Source: Alphaproteobacteria bacterium
Lineage (GTDB): Bacteria; Pseudomonadota; Alphaproteobacteria; RF32; CAG-977
DNA length: 17,686 bases
Reading direction: 5' to 3'
NCBI GenBank assembly: GCA_017476085.1
Contig: JAFVEJ010000192.1
Location: forward strand, 1-17,686
Made by a program: the position numbers and the translations under genes. Positions 15,675 to 17,686 of this stretch are shown here, one piece after another (the stretch's first letter is position 1; the number at the start of each line of letters is the position of its first letter). The notes beneath the pieces were generated by a model, which saw nothing but the letters and a program-made list of their open reading frames with translations, was not told the DNA's origin and did no database searches.

Positions 15675-16508
15675 TTATGCTTCACGCCGTTTTTTCAGCA
15701 AGGCGATTTCCGCCGCATAGCCGTCCAATTCGTTTGGTGTTTCCAAATAAAACGGCAAGTCGCGCAGTTTCGGATGATTGATAATCCGGGTTAAAGCCCC
15801 CAACCCTAAAAAGCCTTGCCCCAGTTTTTCATGCCTGTCCTTATGCGACGCAAACGGATTTTTTGTGTCATTCAAGTGAATCGCTTTCAGCCGGTTCAAT
15901 CCGATTACCCGGTCAAAGTTATTCAACACTTCGTCCAATCGGTTTACAATGTCGTAGCCGGCGTCATAAACATGGCAAGTATCCAAGCAAACGCCCAGTT
16001 TATCTTTTAATTCCACTTGTTCGATAATGCCTTGCAGGTCTTCAAAGCTTCGGCCGACTTCCGATCCTTTTCCCGCCATCGTTTCCAATAAAACGATCGT
16101 CGTTTGCTTTTCTGTCAAAACCGCGTTCAGCAAGTCAGCTATCCTTTTACCCCCTTCTTTTGCACCTTGTCCGACGTGAGAACCGGGATGAAAATTGTAA
16201 AAATTATGCGGAACGTATTCCATACGTTTCAAATCGTCCGTCATCGTTTCAAAGGCAAACCGCCGAATGTTTTCATCGGCTGCGGCCGCATTCAATGTAT
16301 AAGGCGCATGCGCCAGCAAAACGCCGAATTTATTTTCTTTTGCCAACGCCAGAAAATCGGCGACATCTTTTTCTGAAATATCTTTTGCCTTGCCTCCGCG
16401 GGGATTGCGCGTAAAAAACTGAAACGTGTTTGCTCCGATCTGCAAAGCCGTTTTGCCCATTGACATAAAACCTTTGGAAACCGACAAATGACACCCGATA
16501 TAAAACAT
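15675..16508 (-). CDS. nfo: Endonuclease IV (AP endonuclease)
   Basis: This is a zinc-dependent TIM-barrel enzyme of base-excision repair that cuts DNA 5' to abasic sites. The 277-aa length is typical. Metal-ligand and family motifs are all visible: HLSVSKG near the start, [78 protein letters not shown], and ETPNE near the end. The ATG at 16508 is chosen because it begins MFYIGCHLS, as in family members, and has GGGAG upstream; an in-frame start 30 bp further up adds non-conserved residues. It is divergent from the isochorismatase-fold gene. Confidence 0.95.
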   Translation of the reverse strand: MFYIGCHLSVSKGFMSMGKTALQIGANTFQFFTRNPRGGKAKDISEKDVADFLALAKENKFGVLLAHAPYTLNAAAADENIRRFAFETMTDDLKRMEYVPHNFYNFHPGSHVGQGAKEGGKRIADLLNAVLTEKQTTIVLLETMAGKGSEVGRSFEDLQGIIEQVELKDKLGVCLDTCHVYDAGYDIVNRLDEVLNNFDRVIGLNRLKAIHLNDTKNPFASHKDRHEKLGQGFLGLGALTRIINHPKLRDLPFYLETPNELDGYAAEIALLKKRREA

Positions 16509-16534
16509 CGTTTCTTTTCTCCCGTATTGACAAA

Positions 16535-16563
16535 ACAATAAGTTTATTCCACTTTGAACTCAA
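16535..16563 (-). promoter_or_regulatory. Candidate promoter for nfo
   Basis: On the minus strand, TTGAGT (16563-16558) and TATTGT (16540-16535) are 17 bp apart, about 27 bp before the nfo start. The -35 box overlaps the ribosome-binding site of the divergent gene. A TTGACA on the plus strand at 16527-16532 has no convincing -10 partner. Pattern match only. Confidence 0.35.
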
Positions 16564-16574
16564 AGGAAAAAATA

Positions 16575-17015
16575 ATGTCTGCCGCTTTACTCGTTATTGA
16601 TGTTCAGAAATCCAGCTGTACCGATCCCTCCGTTGCGAAAGGAATCGAAAAGCTGCAATATGACTACGAACATGTTTTTGTTTCCCGCTTTGTAAACAAG
16701 GATTCGCCTTTGCTTTCGCTGATGCACTGGAACGGATACGACGACGAAGATTTAGCTTTTACTCCTGCGCCCTATGCCAAAATTTTTGATAAAAACATTT
16801 ATTCGTCTTTTATCGAAGATCTGGTTGTTTTTGACGAAGTACACTTATGCGGCTATGACACGGACGCCTGTGTGTATAAGACGGCTTTGGATTTGATAGA
16901 ACACAACATCCGTCCTGTCGTTTTGACGTACCTGTGCGGCAGTGAAAACGATTATTTTCACCAAATCGGATTGGAATTGTTAAAGCGCAATATCGGAACA
17001 AACAATCTAAAATAA
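16575..17015 (+). CDS. Isochorismatase-fold cysteine hydrolase
   Basis: This 146-aa protein belongs to the isochorismatase/nicotinamidase superfamily. The catalytic triad is visible as D9 (LLVIDVQ), K73 (IFDKNIYSSF) and C99 (CGYDTDACVYKTA), the last in the characteristic G-x-x-T-x-x-C-V setting. The fold's final strand and helix are also recognisable (IRPVVLTYLCG). The length is short for the superfamily (often 180-220 residues), so it is a compact member. The substrate cannot be told from sequence; nicotinamidase, isochorismatase and other amide hydrolases share these residues. The ATG at 16575 with AAAGGA 7 bases upstream is preferred over one 21 bp earlier. It is a single gene, convergent with a small cysteine-containing gene downstream. 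Confidence 0.88.
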   Translation: MSAALLVIDVQKSSCTDPSVAKGIEKLQYDYEHVFVSRFVNKDSPLLSLMHWNGYDDEDLAFTPAPYAKIFDKNIYSSFIEDLVVFDEVHLCGYDTDACVYKTALDLIEHNIRPVVLTYLCGSENDYFHQIGLELLKRNIGTNNLK

Positions 17016-17035
17016 AAAATTGTTGTTTTTCTTTC

Positions 17036-17326
17036 TCAAGATGCGAAGCTGTTTCTTTCGTCAGCAACGACGGACACATCGGAACAAATACCGCAAAACT
17101 GATCTTCAAGCATCATTTCCGCCCATGCCGATAAAACGTTCAAATTTTCTTCAAAGCGGCGGCATATCGGTTTTTTATTCAATAAAACCGTGCCACAAAC
17201 CGATTTACGGGATTTTAAAACAATTTCTTCTGTTAAAATATGTTGCCTAGCTTCAAAAATATGGTAATTCCGTTCATCTTTCGACACATATTCCGGTGCT
17301 ATTAAAGCAAATCCGTTTTTAAACAT
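17036..17326 (-). CDS. Small hypothetical protein with four cysteines
   Basis: This 96-aa protein is not one I recognise. It has four cysteines, two near the middle (about residues 45 and 56, in SVCGTVLLNKKPIC) and a CGIC pair near residue 78. The pattern could bind a metal ion such as zinc. There is no signal peptide or membrane segment. The second of two ATGs (17326) is preferred because the AAGGA ribosome-binding site lies 6 bases before it, whereas it touches the first ATG at 17332. The frame is open, has a credible ribosome-binding site and fills a space with no competing gene, which supports it being real. Function unknown. Confidence 0.6.
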   Translation of the reverse strand: MFKNGFALIAPEYVSKDERNYHIFEARQHILTEEIVLKSRKSVCGTVLLNKKPICRRFEENLNVLSAWAEMMLEDQFCGICSDVSVVADERNSFAS

Positions 17327-17339
17327 TTCCATTCCTTAT

Positions 17340-17530
17340 TTATTACATCAGTTCCAGACAGATAAAATAGTTCAACAATTAAAAACAATCAATATTTTAT
17401 TAAAATTCAATTCAAAATAAAAATATAAATCAATCTATTTATTTAATAATATTTTATTTAATGCATTATAAACACTTTTATACAAAACTATTTTGTATCT
17501 TTAGAAACTTATTTTGAAAATTTATTTCTA
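17340..17530. other. AT-rich intergenic stretch with no recognisable gene
   Basis: About 190 bp of strongly AT-rich sequence, visibly richer in A and T than the rest of the window. It has no plausible reading frame. It could hold promoters for the minus-strand gene at 17326, but none stands out clearly. Confidence 0.6.
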
Positions 17531-17540
17531 TGTCCCTTCA

Positions 17541-17613
17541 CGGATCGCCTGACGGCGACCTTCGCTCACGCTCACCGAACTCGATTCTTTATTCCGCTGT
17601 GAGTTCGATTCTC
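17541..17613. repeat. GC-rich segment with nested inverted repeats, one resembling a tRNA T-arm
   Basis: This block is abruptly richer in GC than the AT-rich DNA before it. It contains a small hairpin TCGCC-TGAC-GGCGA (17545-17558), an inverted pair CGAACTC (17576-17582) with GAGTTCG (17601-17607), and a T-arm-like GAGTTCGATTCTC (17601-17613). The last of these resembles the T-arm of the partial tRNA at the window end but in the opposite orientation. It may be an interspersed repeat or a tRNA-derived remnant. No second copy in the window confirms this. Confidence 0.4.
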
Positions 17614-17631
17614 AATTCATAAATACCAAAA

Positions 17632-17658
17632 CAAAAAATCCCGCTAAACAGCGGGATT
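17632..17658 (-). terminator. Terminator of the minus-strand tRNA
   Basis: A perfect 9-bp stem, AATCCCGCT (17637-17645) with AGCGGGATT (17650-17658), has a 4-base loop. Read on the minus strand it continues into a run of T, the usual form of an intrinsic terminator, 8 bp after the tRNA 3' end. Flanking CCAAAACA (17626-17633) and TGTTTTGG (17661-17668) can extend the hairpin. Confidence 0.75.
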
Positions 17659-17665
17659 CTTGTTT

Positions 17666-17686
17666 TGGTGTCCCCGGCGAGAATCG
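17666..17686 (-). tRNA. Partial tRNA, 3' end only (anticodon outside the window)
   Basis: Read on the minus strand, the last 21 bases give CGATTCTCGCCGGGGACACC plus a final A: the end of a T-loop, a T-stem strand CTCGC, an acceptor strand CGGGGAC, discriminator A and an encoded CCA. A terminator hairpin follows directly. The implied 5' acceptor GTCCCCG would fit tRNA-Glu of many bacteria, but the identity cannot be read here. Confidence 0.72.

Noticed and set aside
17533..17600. Short open minus-strand frame reading SSSVSVSEGRRQAIREGT
   Set aside because: It has no start with a ribosome-binding site and is short and low in complexity. It is better explained as repeat-like or RNA-derived sequence.
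1..17686. CRISPR arrays, insertion sequences, phage or toxin-antitoxin systems
   Set aside because: No regularly spaced repeats, transposase or integrase motifs, or known toxin-antitoxin motifs were seen on either strand.

Overview
The window looks like a chromosomal segment of an alphaproteobacterium of moderate GC content. The lineage is probably uncultured and possibly host- or gut-associated. The evidence is the linked housekeeping genes (fabD-fabG; 4.5S RNA-dnaX-ybaB-recR), the type of DnaX C-terminus, a DsbD/ScsB-type reductase and several Sel1-repeat proteins. This placement is inference, because no 16S rRNA or other decisive marker is present. Gene packing is very tight: three convergent gene pairs lie 0-3 bp apart, and several genes overlap by ATGA or more.

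Layout. 64-1772 (-): fatty-acid synthesis genes fabD then fabG. 1907-2064 (+): a promoter and the small SRP RNA gene (ffs), directly followed by 2065-4699 (+): dnaX, ybaB and recR, the replication/recombination cluster. 4703-7313 (-): murL and a murD homologue overlapping by 56 bp. I read these as the alternative MurD2/MurL route, in which L-glutamate is ligated to UDP-MurNAc-L-Ala and then epimerised, so that free D-glutamate is not needed. 7453-9599 (+): two translationally coupled Sel1-repeat envelope proteins. 9600-11645 (-): a DsbD/ScsB-type thiol:disulfide reductase whose thioredoxin-like C-terminal domain is cut off by one in-frame TAA. 11727-12482 (+): a third secreted Sel1 protein. 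12652-13359 (+): a pirin-like protein with two altered metal ligands. 13478-15673 (+): a polytopic membrane protein fused to a spermidine-synthase-like domain. 15675-16508 (-): endonuclease IV. 16575-17015 (+): a small isochorismatase-fold hydrolase. 17036-17326 (-): a small four-cysteine protein of unknown function. 17327-17686: an AT-rich gap, a GC-rich repeat-like segment, a terminator hairpin, and the 3' end of a minus-strand tRNA cut by the window edge.

The most interesting element is the murL-murD pair, which rewires a central step of peptidoglycan synthesis. Next come the interrupted dsbD set among three Sel1 genes, the Tyr-substituted pirin, and the unexplained C-terminal domain of the second Sel1 protein. 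I saw no CRISPR array, insertion sequence, phage gene or classical defence system.
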